From assembly GCA_034769895.1 (NCBI GenBank), contig CM068368.1, forward strand, positions 337,303,076-337,367,075: DNA of 64,000 bases, given 5' to 3'. The translations under genes and the position numbers were made by a program. This stretch comes from Magicicada septendecula (Eukaryota; Arthropoda; Insecta; Hemiptera; Cicadidae). This document shows, in pieces, positions 1-10,559 of this stretch; within the stretch, counting starts at the first letter, position 1, and each line of letters opens with the position of its first letter. The notes under the pieces are model-generated. The model saw nothing but the letters and a program-made list of their open reading frames with translations. It searched no databases and was not told where the DNA came from.

Positions 1-412
1 AGGTAGGTATTATATTTTTACTCTGTTTCTGTATTCTCTCCAGTTCAGCGTCGTTAATAAGTGATACATTTGCACCAGTATCTATCATTATTCGTGTAGG
101 AATTCCTTCAATTTGAGCGGTTATGTATAAAATTTCATTATGCTGGTTGATTCTACTTGTCACCGTTTCCTCCAACAGTTCTTCTCGAAGATTTTTCAAA
201 TAATAATTGTAAATAATAGTAAGATTTTGACTGTCCGTCCTTAAACTTTGGTTGTTGTTATACTTCAAAATTCTTTTATTTTCCATAATTAGCTTTTCAT
301 AATTAGTTGGTAGTAATTTGTTATTACTATATTTTTGAATTTGGTGGTTTTTGTACCCAGTAGTTAGTAGCAGTAAGGGGTCGCGAGGGTTTATTACTGC
401 CTCACTCCGTTT
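1..412 (-). CDS. pol: Pol N-terminus with retropepsin-type aspartic protease (partial)
   Basis: This frame is open from the frameshift site at 409-415 to the window edge and has no ATG near its beginning, so it is expected to be made as a Gag-Pol fusion by -1 slippage. The early residues include the block EAVIN and, a few residues on, DPLLL; both recur at the same place in the second gypsy element at 57026. Further on is the protease active-site motif IMIDTGANVSLIN, where D-T-G is the catalytic triplet of an aspartic protease that matures the polyprotein. Only about 137 codons are present; RT, RNase H and integrase lie off the window. Confidence 0.8.
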
Positions 413-2622
413 AAATTAAGGCTATCATGATTATTTTCCGGGCATGACTGTTGATTTGCCTGGACTGGTGTGCTGGTTCCTGGTTGTTCAACCTCTCGGT
501 TGTCTAATTGTTCACTTCCCCTTGATTCTCGGAAGTCCTCCTGGCTTCTACTTCTGACTCGGTTATAATGGTGACTCATCCCTCTGGGATTTCCTCTTTG
601 ATCATAACTGTTATTAAAACTGTTCCTCCGAGGTTGATGGTATCTCCAGTAATCCCCTTCTTCAGCACTGATGTAATTTATTCGGGGTCGGTACGAACGA
701 TTATTATTATAATTACCCTGATTATTATTGTTATTAACTCCTGAGTTACTCCTAAAATTATTATAATTTTGGTTTGTTCGGTAGTTATTATAATTATTAT
801 TATTTCTATTACCCGGATGGTAATTTTGATTGGGCCTGTTGTTATCATTATTGTTAATTGGGTTTCGATTGAAGTTTGCTGGTTGGTTATTATTTGGGGT
901 ATAATTTTGGTTGTGATTACGATGGTTGACATAACTATTCCGGTTATTCATGTTATTATATTGATTATGATTCATACCATGGTTATTATTTTTTGAACTG
1001 CACTGATCAGTTCGTTGTCTGCTTCTTTTGTAGTAGCCCTCGTGTTCATAATTTTCTAATAAGTCAGCCATTGCGTGGACCGTTTTAATCTGGCTTCCCA
1101 GGCGTGCTCTGGCAATTCCTGTGTCATAATGGTATGCCATTTTAGTTACTAGGGATTCTTCTGGTATTCTTGGCTCTAGGTGTCTCGCCAAACACACCTT
1201 TCCCCAGAAGTAAGTAGTTGGAGATGTACCTCTATTTCCATCATATCTTCCCTGACAAATGTTGTCCCTTATAATATTTTGTATCGCTTCGGACCAGTAT
1301 TTTTCTTTAAACAGTTTTTTAAATTGAGCGTAGTCCACTATCTCATTCCTGGTTGCTGTCCACCAGTTGTCCGTAATCTCCCTAAAATGCTCATCCAACA
1401 TCTCTCTAATCGAGCTCCAGATAGTTATTCGATGTTTATTAAAATGTTCCTCGATTCTGGCCAGGAATTCCATGGGGTTTCTGCGATAATTTTTGAAATT
1501 AATTCCTTCTCTGGTTTCATTTGTGGAAACATGAGTAATATTATTTGGTCTGGTTCTAATTAACTCAATTTCTTCTTGATTTTGGCGTACCTGACCAGTT
1601 AAATTATTCACCGTAGTGTTAATATTGTCACACCTTTCTCCGGTTTGTTTCTGTAAATTAACTAAATTTTCTTGTTCCTTTTGTATTCCTTCTATTTGAA
1701 TACGACTATTTTCTTGGACCTGGTCTATTCTAGTATTTATCACTGCTTCATTTTGTGTAATGGTTTCGTTAGCTTTTCTCAATCTCTCATTAGTGTCAGC
1801 TATTTCTTGCTTCCTTTCCTCATCGATTTTGTCCATCTTCTGGTGAATTGTATCATTGACTTGTTCAATTCTACCATTAATTCTTCTTAAATTCTCTTCA
1901 TTGATTTGTCTGAACTCTTCCTTCATTTGGTTATTATTTTCACTTATAGTTTGTCTTAAAGTTTCATTAGTACTTTCTTTAATACTGTCGATTTTCTCAT
2001 TTATCCGTTTTAAATTCTCGTTAGTGTCTTCTCTGTTTTGGTCAAATCTCTCCTCCATCTGTTTTATTAAATTTTCACTCATTTTCTCATTTGTTTGTCT
2101 GTTATCTTCCTTGATACTATCAATTTTTTCATTTGTTTGTCTGTGATCTTCCTTGATACTATCAATTTTCTCATTTGTTTGTCTGTGATCTTCCTTGATG
2201 CTCTTCAAATCTTCCTTCGTTTGTCTGTTATCTTCCTTGATGTTATCGAATTTTTCCTCCATTTGTTTTAATAAGTTTTGACTCAAAATTTCATTTTGTT
2301 TCTTTGAGTTTTCAGTGAATTCTTCCTTGATGTTCTTCAAATCTTCCTTCGTTTGTCTGTTATCTTCCTTGATGCTATCAAATTTTTCGTTCATTTCTTC
2401 CTTCTGCTTCTTAAAATTGTCATTCGTTTCTTCCTTATTTCTGTCCATTTTTTCACTCATACTATTCATTAACTCCATTAATTTTATAAGATTCGGGTCT
2501 CCCCTATCTTCCTTTCTTGCTACCGTCTCCACATCCTCCACCGATGTTACTTCTTTCTCTTCCATACTGACTTCTTTCTCTGCCTCCTTCATCCGTCTCA
2601 GTGATGTAGCCCTCTTACGCAT
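394..2622 (-). CDS. gag: Gag of Ty3/gypsy element G1
   Basis: An intact 742-residue structural protein predicted to form the intracellular particle that packages element RNA. Residues about 45-340 are a long charged coiled coil built of near-repeats of a 14-residue unit (of the type KIDSIKEDNRQTNE). A globular block at roughly 375-545 contains FLARIEEHF and a KYWSEAIQNIIRDNICQGRY segment shared with the other gypsy Gag, and is probably the capsid domain. The last ~190 residues are rich in Asn, Arg and Tyr. No CCHC zinc knuckle is visible, so the basic Asn-rich tail may do the RNA binding. The start MRKRATS matches the MQRRATS start of the second Gag. The stop lies 12 nt beyond a frameshift heptamer. 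Confidence 0.85.
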   Translation of the reverse strand: MRKRATSLRRMKEAEKEVSMEEKEVTSVEDVETVARKEDRGDPNLIKLMELMNSMSEKMDRNKEETNDNFKKQKEEMNEKFDSIKEDNRQTKEDLKNIKEEFTENSKKQNEILSQNLLKQMEEKFDNIKEDNRQTKEDLKSIKEDHRQTNEKIDSIKEDHRQTNEKIDSIKEDNRQTNEKMSENLIKQMEERFDQNREDTNENLKRINEKIDSIKESTNETLRQTISENNNQMKEEFRQINEENLRRINGRIEQVNDTIHQKMDKIDEERKQEIADTNERLRKANETITQNEAVINTRIDQVQENSRIQIEGIQKEQENLVNLQKQTGERCDNINTTVNNLTGQVRQNQEEIELIRTRPNNITHVSTNETREGINFKNYRRNPMEFLARIEEHFNKHRITIWSSIREMLDEHFREITDNWWTATRNEIVDYAQFKKLFKEKYWSEAIQNIIRDNICQGRYDGNRGTSPTTYFWGKVCLARHLEPRIPEESLVTKMAYHYDTGIARARLGSQIKTVHAMADLLENYEHEGYYKRSRQRTDQCSSKNNNHGMNHNQYNNMNNRNSYVNHRNHNQNYTPNNNQPANFNRNPINNNDNNRPNQNYHPGNRNNNNYNNYRTNQNYNNFRSNSGVNNNNNQGNYNNNRSYRPRINYISAEEGDYWRYHQPRRNSFNNSYDQRGNPRGMSHHYNRVRSRSQEDFRESRGSEQLDNREVEQPGTSTPVQANQQSCPENNHDSLNLNGVRQ
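409..415 (-). promoter_or_regulatory. Programmed -1 ribosomal frameshift heptamer T_TTA_AAC (gag to pol)
   Basis: On the minus strand the gag codons read ..AAT TTA AAC.., giving the heptamer T_TTA_AAC in the correct phase for -1 slippage, four codons before the gag stop. The -1 frame is then open into the protease. The same heptamer in the same phase occurs at 57023-57029 in the second gypsy element. This heptamer class is a well-established -1 frameshift signal. I did not define the downstream stimulatory structure. Confidence 0.8.
2091..2258 (-). repeat. 42-bp in-frame minisatellite in gag coiled coil
   Basis: Four consecutive 42-bp units begin near 2091, 2133, 2175 and 2217, and a further related unit starts near 2343. 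Each encodes a 14-residue coiled-coil repeat. The length keeps the reading frame and the heptad register (14 = 2 x 7), so copy number can vary without breaking the protein. Confidence 0.75.
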
Positions 2623-2717
2623 CTTTATTATTTCTTGGAACTTATAGCAGTCGCCAGCTAAAAATTAGGAAATTAATTTGGTTGTTTCAATTTCTTCACC
2701 TAATATTCCCTAATTTC

Positions 2718-2739
2718 AGCCTCACTAGTTGGTGCGCCA
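2718..2739 (-). other. Altered tRNA-Lys primer binding site of G1
   Basis: Three bases after the LTR end the minus strand reads TGGCGC, then CCAAC, then GTGAGGCT. These blocks match the tRNA-Lys type site seen intact at 54495-54513, but with one extra base after TGGCGC, two extra bases before GTG and one substitution. The blocks are visible; decay, as opposed to use of another primer, is inference. Confidence 0.55.
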
Positions 2740-2742
2740 ATT

Positions 2743-4336
2743 TATAACTCTTTCTTAATGGAATAATAACTCATGGATATGATTTAATAACATAATGATT
2801 TAATCTGTGTAACATAAATTCAAATTATTGGAAAATTCCATTCGATGCATAAGGTTGTCACAGGGTCGATATTTATCTCAGGATTTATAATTAAATAATT
2901 TTAATATATTTCGTGGGAATTCTTGTGGCTGCTACGAAAAGTTCCTTTGCATGTTGATTAATAATAGAGAGTACCTTTACAAACAATATATTACTTATAA
3001 TCTAAAAATTTACACAAATTATATATTAAGTTACATACAAGTTTTGACGATATTCAATTTGTCCGTCTCAGAAAATAATGTAGTTTATTAATGTGTACAA
3101 TAAATGTTTTCCTTGTAATCACTGTTAGCTTATATATTGAATTTGGTTGCACTTTAAAATGTTGACTAGTGATTAGTGTTAGTGTAAATTGTTATATTGT
3201 CTAGTGGTTGTTCCTTGTTGAAAAAAAAATATTGTCAAATTATACTTTACACATCTAGACGATATTGCTGAAGGGTTCCTGGTCTATTCTCAATATTTTT
3301 CTTGATTGTGTGTATTATTTGTTCATGAAAATTGTAGTGGAAGGATTATTATCTTCGATGATGGTCCTTCAGATCTTCTTTCACAAACGGGTTATCTATT
3401 TTTATATACTTTTAATTACCTCTAGACACGCACTATTCAACTGCTTTCCATCACAATTAACAATTAAGTGTTATTTCTTCTTTCTTTTAGTTACCTACTC
3501 ATACAAATTTCTTAAATTTTGATTGGTCATTTATGTACAGTTTAAATGTTATAGGATCAACACCCATTACCTACATTATATTTTATAAATTACCTTTAAT
3601 AGATAATTTTATTATTATACTCTAATTATATATGCAATGTTTATACAATTATTAATTAGATAATTATAAACAATTTGATACTAAACATACCTCAGTTTAT
3701 AACTGTAAAACCTTATTAATTTGAATTTCTATGATTTGTGGTGGAACAATTTGTTATGAATGATTGTAATTTCTACTTTGACTACCTGAGATAAATATAT
3801 TTACATAAATTAACTGGTGACATAAAATCTTATAACATATAACAAAACTCTTAATAATAATAATTGTTGTTGACAGTTTTAGTTTATTTATACTGCTAAA
3901 CTATTGTCTGTATGATAAACTAAAATTCTGTCTAATAATAACAAAACACTTTCATAAAAAATAATTACACTGGTTAACGGTAGTCTGTGTCGCTATTTCT
4001 TATGATCACACTCATTACTTTAAAGGTTTGTGTCCCTTTTTCTTTCCTTGATTGTAGGCCTATATGATTATAATTAATACAATTTTATTATATGGATTAG
4101 GTACTCTTTATTGGGTTTGGATTATTATTCAGGGTAAGTTGATTAGTCCTACTAGGTTTATTTATATAACTTTTTTCTGTTTACTGCACTATTCTACTGG
4201 GTTATTTCTGGGTTTCTGGATAATATTATATAAGTCAAACCAACTAGGTTTCCTTTAATTTGCTTTCAATTATTATTTCTTGTTTCTTCTCTGGATCGGA
4301 TTTCACTATTATTTTGTAACATTTTGTTTCGTTACA
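2743..4336 (-). repeat. Candidate 5' LTR of G1
   Basis: The inner end lies just before AAT and the primer site, exactly as in the second gypsy element, but reads TTATA instead of TTACA on the element strand. For the outer end I chose 4336, because the minus strand there starts TGTAACG, like the other element's LTR start. The 1,594 bp between contain no long ORF and are AT-rich. The 3' LTR is outside the window, so the outer end is unproven. Confidence 0.5.
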
Positions 4337-4539
4337 ATATTACTGTCCATATAGATTTTTCATATGTTATGAATTTTTTATCCTATACATATATAGTAGC
4401 TAAGGATACCTTGTATAATCTATGTATCATTTTGGAGGGCAATAGTGTATGGGGAATATTATTCAATTCAACTGGAATTTATGTGTACCATTGTAAAACA
4501 ATATTGTTTTATTAATACTATATTTTTTTTGGGTCTATA
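4337..4539. other. Unassigned AT-rich spacer
   Basis: AT-rich sequence with no ORF longer than about 60 codons and no recognised motif. It may be flank of G1 or more of its LTR if the LTR boundary is wrong. Confidence 0.3.
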
Positions 4540-4888
4540 ATATAAAATGAGCCAGTACGTTGTCAATGAACCAGTACGGCTAAGAGGAAACAAATCAGTT
4601 GTGGGATATGGAGTGATGGAAGGCCGTTTATTGAATTTTAATTGAGTGTTTTAAAGTCAGGCGATACTGGGGCGGGTATCTGTCCGAGCTTATGGTGGTG
4701 GGATCTCGAGTAGAGAAGTCCCGTAGGATCGGATGGGTGCTGTCACAGTCGCCAGACTAGGGGGGTAAGAACCCATGATTTAGTAGAGTGTTCAGGGGGG
4801 TTGCGGCGCCATATCCTCACTGATCCTCTTAGGTTTAGGCAATAAGAGTTTGAACGCTTCGGCCTTCAACCTCTTATTGGGGGGGTAT
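4540..4888 (+). mobile_element. Probable 3' internal end of a plus-strand LTR element, with hairpin and polypurine tract
   Basis: This GC-richer block contrasts with the AT-rich DNA to its left. It ends in an inverted repeat (AATAAGAG at 4841-4848 with CTCTTATT at 4871-4878, plus an inner TTGAA/TTCAA pair), a run of seven G at 4879-4885, and then TGTAACG. A purine run directly before TGT is what precedes a 3' LTR. The only reading frame is a short one from 4548 (MSQYVVNEPVRLRG...). The upstream body of the element is not visible and may have been displaced by G1. Confidence 0.4.
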
Positions 4889-6567
4889 TGTAACGGTACG
4901 GAATTGTGAGCCACCCCAGTTTAATTTCATATTAATTCAAATCATCATTTTAAGCACTTTCCAAATTGCCAGACTTTCACCTGTAAGGAGCCTCCAGTAC
5001 AGCAATGCAACACACATACAGTCAGCCAAAACAACTGCCAGACGCATTGCGTAACCGCCAGCAGCAGCCTTGTGACACAGTCTCCAGTCTGCTGTGTGTC
5101 ATCAGAGAGAGTGGTAATAAGCAGCATACAGTGCAGATAAAAATTACATAGTGGCCTCGGGTGTAAGATAGGCCGCAGTTAAGAGCAGGCCTATCTTTGA
5201 AAATACTAAAACTAATATAAAAAACTGTATAACGCGCGGCCAGCCTAAGCGAGCTAAGTGTTCGAAAATTTATGTCGGCCGACAAAACAAAACTAAATGC
5301 TATTTTAAAGTGAACTAAAGTAATAGTGGCGCATCAACTTAATTTGAAATAAGCAATAACAGTACCGCGGTTAAACAGTGTCTTAACTAAATTATGGTGT
5401 GTTAAACAGTGCATTCACAGCAGAGGTGCAAAACAGCGGAGTTCTTCAGACGTTAAGTATTAACTGAGTTTTAAACAAGATTATTTTCCTTTTTTTCCCC
5501 AGAGTATAATTCAACATAAATAAATATAAATCTAAGATGTACATCAGAGATCTCGAAGTGGGGTTTAAATAGAACGATAAAATCAAAGAACGAATGTGTG
5601 TGAGTGTGTAGCTAAAGCACGTATTGGTTCATTGCAGATAGTAAATAGTTGTGGTATACCATAGTTGTAATAAGCTAGTTAATTAAGAAATATTTTATTA
5701 CTAACTTTGATTTCACAAATTGTTGCTCCTTCTACAAGTATTTGCTCTAAATGTTATGAAAGAGAGACGAAGTAGTCATTTTGAATAATAAATCAGAGGC
5801 AATGTGTTAGCACAAACGGTGTATTTGATCTTTGCCTATATCAAATCCAAATAATCCTTTTTGCAGCAGTTTCGTCTGAACGACCCTTGGAGTAAAAAAC
5901 CCGAAGGTAAGAGATAATTATAATGTAAATTAATTGAGCAGTTTCATACTACCAAAATGTGACCGGTAGAAATCGACGAACTCGCGGTGCGCGATGTTCG
6001 TAAAACCGCAGCTGGCAATTTGGTGAGAAAGTTCCAAACATTCGTATTAATGCAAAATCAAAATTCAATTAATGTTAAATGACCAATTCTAAATCAAATA
6101 TGAGCTCAATAAAATAAAATAATAAATTGTACCAGAAAGAGAGAGAGAGAGAGTGAGAGAGAGAGTGACTTATGATATAAATGCTGGGTTGTGCATACAC
6201 ATATATCTTAAAGTTGTTTTCTTTGTTTTACTATATGTTTATTATATGCTAAGATTTTCAGGGTTCAATTTTAAATATGTTTGTTTATTTCATGATACAC
6301 AGAATTACGCCCCGAGGCGTGTTTGGCGTATGGTCAAGTCAAATATATATGTAAAACTTCTGTTAATAATAAGTTTTTTTTATAACCATTTCAGAGTATT
6401 TATTTCAGATAACACTTCCCGTTCTACTTCCTCGTTCGCTTAACACGAAACCTGGCCCGTAAAGTAAATGAAATATCAGCTGTTGGGAGTTCCCAACATG
6501 GCGCCCGTTATTAAACACAATAATTATGTTAAAGACTGTTATCATGTATTCGTAATATACAGTTACA
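4889..6567 (+). repeat. Candidate LTR (TGTAAC...GTTACA)
   Basis: It starts TGTAACG after a G7 tract, resembling the LTR start at 51104, and a matching GTTACA end occurs at 6562-6567. There is no second copy in the window, so length and identity are unverified. Inside there are no long ORFs, and a (GA)n run lies near 6135-6167. Confidence 0.3.
6135..6167. repeat. (GA)n microsatellite
   Basis: Simple GA dinucleotide run with one GTGA interruption. Confidence 0.85.
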
Positions 6568-6820
6568 TAAGTGTATAATTTGAAAGATAACACAAAAACC
6601 CCAACTAAAACGCACGCCACGTGGCGGCATCAGGTTTACAATTCCAAATCAAATAACAATTATTCATTGACAATACATATACACATAAAATGCTAAACCT
6701 GCCATTGCATCTACCTCTGTATTCATTTTCAAAGTTTTGAAGTTTTTCAAACTATTTCCGAGTTTGCAAGCCTCGTCACACCCAAGGACCCAAGGGTTCG
6801 ACCCTAGAATCAACCGCGCC

Positions 6821-6895
6821 CTGCTACCATTTGTAACCCCTCTTTCTAGTTTTATGCTTTATAAAAAAAAACTTTTTTGGGGGGGAAAGAGGGGT
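6821..6895 (-). other. Candidate LTR/primer-site junction with 11-bp inverted repeat (copy A)
   Basis: On the minus strand the sequence reads ..GTTACA, AA, TGGTAGCAG.., the arrangement of an LTR 3' end followed by a primer site. In copy B the same junction (20262-20273) is followed on the minus strand by a gag remnant at 19623-18892. Within the presumed LTR end, ACCCCTCTTTC (6836-6846) pairs perfectly with GAAAGAGGGGT (6885-6895). The far end of the LTR was not found. Confidence 0.35.
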
Positions 6896-7513
6896 CACTA
6901 GTTATTTAAAACTAGGCCGAGGGCCTAGAGAAGCCAAACATGTGCTGGGTCCAGTGGGACGGGACTTGCAATTAAACTCGATGGTTAAACGACAATAACA
7001 AATTTTATTAGCAATTTCAAGTCCTGACATTCAATATATCTTTGATAGAATTAAAAAATTTCATTAAAAATCTGACTCCACTCCCTGACATTATAACATT
7101 CTGAAAATATACACAGGTAACATCATAGTTCATAGTTCAATACTTTCCCATAAATACACATAAATACAACATCAATCAATATACTTACAGGAATACACAT
7201 AGAACACACATATATATATATACACATACCACACACACATGTTCACCTGGCGGACAGCCTATATATAAATTTTTCACAATACCTCAGGAGAATATAACCC
7301 CAGTATCTGTCACCAAGACCCCCATCCCAAACTACTGTAAATGGATAAAGTGCCCAGCCTGCTTTAAAAACTTTTCATTTTAAAAAACAAATCCAATAAC
7401 ACGTCAGATTATAACAGAGTTACGTCAAATGAAATTATTACAAGTATACAAAATTTAGGAATGTTCCCCCAAATAGTAATGTGCCATCGCAAGGTCAACA
7501 TGACTGCACGGTC
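6896..7513. other. No gene seen (copy A)
   Basis: AT-rich with short CA/TA tracts; no supported feature. Possibly the interior of a long LTR. Confidence 0.4.
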
Positions 7514-7860
7514 TTATAAAATGTATAATAAAAATTTATAATTGAAAAGTGAGAACCGGTAGTGCTCATTTTAACAACTCAACAATTAATGCACTGGCTA
7601 TGGCAGTAAAAGAAATGATGAAAATTTCCTTATTACTGAATTATTAAACTGCTAACATAATTTTTATAAAATGTATAATAAAAATGTTATAATTGAAAAG
7701 TAAGAACCGGTAGTGTGCTCATATTAGCAACTCGACAATTAATGCACTGGCTATGGCAGTAAAAGAAAATGATGAAAATTTACTTATTACTGAATTATTA
7801 AACAGCTAACATAAATTTTATAAAATGTATAATAAAATTTTTAATAAATAAAATTTTATA
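7514..7860. repeat. Tandem repeat, about 150-bp unit, 2.3 copies (copy A)
   Basis: The TTATAAAATGTATAATA motif begins units at 7514, 7664 and 7818. The first two units are nearly the same through AACCGGTAGTG and TGCACTGGCTATGG. The matching array in copy B is near 20955-21300. Confidence 0.8.
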
Positions 7861-10320
7861 ATGTAAAACCTAATAAAACATATTTGAGGCATTCATAGAG
7901 AATTGGATTGACCACAGGCACGGCCATGCGCCCGAACGAGATGCAACAGAATTTAACATGTCAGAAACCTGTGGATGAAGGCACCAACAGGTGATGGTAG
8001 CAGGTCAAAGCACCCCCAAACCTTTAAATAATTAAAAAAAAACCAAAACCCATATAGATCTATAAATATAACCAAGAAAATCCCCAACAAAGTACACCGG
8101 CACCCATGCAAGCATAATTAACACCCATACAAATCAGTAACATTCAGTTCCGCACACTATTGCAATAAGAGAAAAATTTAACATCAAATACGGGAGACGC
8201 ATGACCCCGTCTGGGTTTACACTTACTCTGGGGGTGTAAGCGTTTGTAAAATAAATCTGACATAATTTATAACCACTAAATGTCCCGCTGGACTTGTGCA
8301 CAAACAAAACCCTTAACTGGAGCTGTTCCAGAAATGATATCACATGTGCGTATGTGCGTGTCACATGGTATCACATTGTAGCGGCCAAAAATATTTCTGA
8401 AAGGCTTAAATGTCACCTGGTTATAGTCCGTCACAAAACCTGAGGTAATTGTAGCGTGCTGTCCATGTCCTCCTCCCGGCGGCTAACACGGAGAGTCACT
8501 AGTTTAATGGCATAGGTGGCGGATGATCGGCCACCAGCTGGAGCGAATCAGGAGATCGACTTCCTCAGGAACCCTGGACAATTATATATATATGGGTAAT
8601 TACTCAAGTGTTCAGTAATTCACAATACCCCTTTTACTCCAGCATAACTCACACACTACAACATGCTCCGTTTTAAATAAAAAAATTTGAAATTTAAGTA
8701 TGCATTGAAATTACCTTCAGTATAGAATTCAGAATTAAATAATTATTCATAGACTGTTCGTCCACTAATTAATCACTCATTACAATTTCGAGATGTGTTG
8801 CAAACTTGAACAGGTTCATAAAGCACGTTGTTTCAACAAAATAACAAAATACATTTTCTTATGCCCCTCTTGATATAATTAGAAAAAATATACAGACATC
8901 AATACTTTATAAATACTTTGTAAATACTTTATCTCAGCCAGTGTTAACGTTCAAGACATGAATAATCAGAAATTAACCTGTGCTTGCCACGTGGTAACTT
9001 CACGTATATATATCGCCTTGCATCGGCATTGATTTTAAGTTAAAATACAATTCTTTTATCAAATAATAAGTAAAGTACCTTAAACACACTTACCGGAGAG
9101 TCACGTAGCGATTATCTAAGCATAGTAGATAATAGAATACAAAATCCAAACTCAAAGCTGCCGGGAGAATGCAAGGTCAGTTGAGGCCAGCTGCTAGACG
9201 AGAACTGCCCAGAGCAGCTTCCGAAAAAATGTTACGTAGCGCTCGCCACAGAGCGCGCGTGGATCGGCATAGCAAGCGTATTGATAACGGAGCAGGCACT
9301 GCTAAGCTAATTAATTAACGGATACGGCAATGCCCGTCACATCGTTAACAAGAAAACAGCCGAGTTTTTCCAAAACTCGGCACAATACATGACAGTTAAT
9401 TATTAATTAAGTATGGTGTTATTAAAAGTTTAAGTAACAATCATTTCCACTTAGTCACTTCTCCTTGCACCATGACTTGGAACACATAATTATGTTCACG
9501 TGCTGAGAACTAAGGGTTGATCTTCTCTTGCTGAAAATGGTCACTGTTTCACTGAAGACTCGTTTATAGGGTGAGTTACATTTCTGGAATATACAATGCC
9601 TTCTTTGATATGGTAGAAACTGGATAGAAAGTGCTCTTCACACTGCAGAGCATCTCTAAAGTCATCATCTAGTTCTACCAGAAACTATTAGAAGCCTGCC
9701 TGCATCATAAGTTACTTCAAAAAGCTAGAATTGTATTGAATGGAATCATTTTTATCTTCATCATTCTCAATACTTCTTATTATATTGTTGTACTGGAGTT
9801 TTCATGCTGTTCATGATTCTGTCAGAATTTCATTTCTGCACAGATTCTGTATCTTTTTTTAATACCTTTTACATAGTTGTTCTTTTTTAAATTAATCAGT
9901 TAATCTATCTCATTAACCAGTTAGATAAACTTTATGATCAGTTAATTGTATTTGAAAATTGGCTGATTAATTGCTTCGATTAATCAGTTAGTTCGGCAGT
10001 CCCAGTCATTATGTGAATTTATTTTTTTTTATTTTGTACTTACTTTGTGATGTTTCCTGTTGTTGGTGTAAATGTTGACGTTGTGGACAAGTGTCTACTA
10101 AGATCTAAATATAAAGGATTGAAACAAATGACCATCTGTAATAGAATGTCGTGTAGAGTTTCTAAGGCTTTGATCAAATGTTGCTGTCTTTTCAAGAGCA
10201 AAAACTATAATATCTATGTCCTGGTAGTGTACTGGTAAATTAATATTTGTTTCCAGCTATTAAACTATCAAGAATTGATAGACTTTAAATAAGACATAGT
10301 ATTTACAACAACAAAAATTA
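7861..10320. other. No gene seen; one perfect hairpin (copy A)
   Basis: No coding feature is supported. At 9359-9381 GCCGAGTTTT and AAAACTCGGC form a perfect 10-bp stem with a 3-nt loop, conserved in copy B at 22799-22821. Compared with copy B this stretch has a roughly 28-bp extra block near 8345-8372. Confidence 0.45.
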
Positions 10321-10324
10321 ATTT

Positions 10325-10540
10325 CAGGTGTTGAAATCTGTAGTGCTGTATGGGAGGAAATGTGGAAATCAATAAAGGCAAAGGAACAAAGACCCTGAAC
10401 ATCAGGGATAAAATTGCTCAGAAGAATTAGAGGAGATACAAAAGAGGTTGGGATAAGAAATTCAATTATGTGGATTAAGTTGAATGTGGATTCACTAGAA
10501 GAGAAAGTCCAGTATGTAAGATGATACTCTGCATACCAAG
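10325..10540 (+). pseudogene. LINE reverse-transcriptase fragment (copy A)
   Basis: Plus-strand reading gives a decayed stretch beginning like LKSVLYGRK, followed by frame-broken residues resembling the region after the RT catalytic core of LINEs, where a YG(S/A)E-W type motif is usual. Stops and frameshifts are frequent. Too short to assign to a clade. Confidence 0.5.
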
Positions 10541-10559
10541 AAATTGTATCATTATACAA

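Larger units (their letters stand above)
1..4336 (-). mobile_element. Ty3/gypsy LTR retrotransposon G1, 5' portion (runs off the left edge)
   Basis: Read on the minus strand the order is LTR (4336-2743), primer site (about 2739-2718), gag (2622-394), then the start of pol with an aspartic protease motif that continues past position 1. The gag resembles that of the second element at 54603-57044 in its first residues, its coiled-coil half, a central conserved block and an Asn-rich tail, so both belong to one Ty3/gypsy lineage. The rest of pol and the 3' LTR lie outside the window. Gag is open along its whole length, but the primer site and the LTR 3' terminus look altered. The LTR outer boundary is an inference. 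Confidence 0.85.

Noticed and set aside
678-996. ORFs of 75-84 codons rich in Ile/Thr or Val/Ile opposite or out of phase with gag
   Set aside because: They lie inside the Asn-rich part of the real gag frame; their odd composition is the shadow of AAT/AAC codons.
6483-6506. TGGCGCCC at 6499-6506 as a plus-strand tRNA-Lys primer site
   Set aside because: Only eight bases match, the following sequence does not continue the tRNA complement, and no gag follows. A nearby TTGGGAGTTCCCAA palindrome is also unexplained but isolated.
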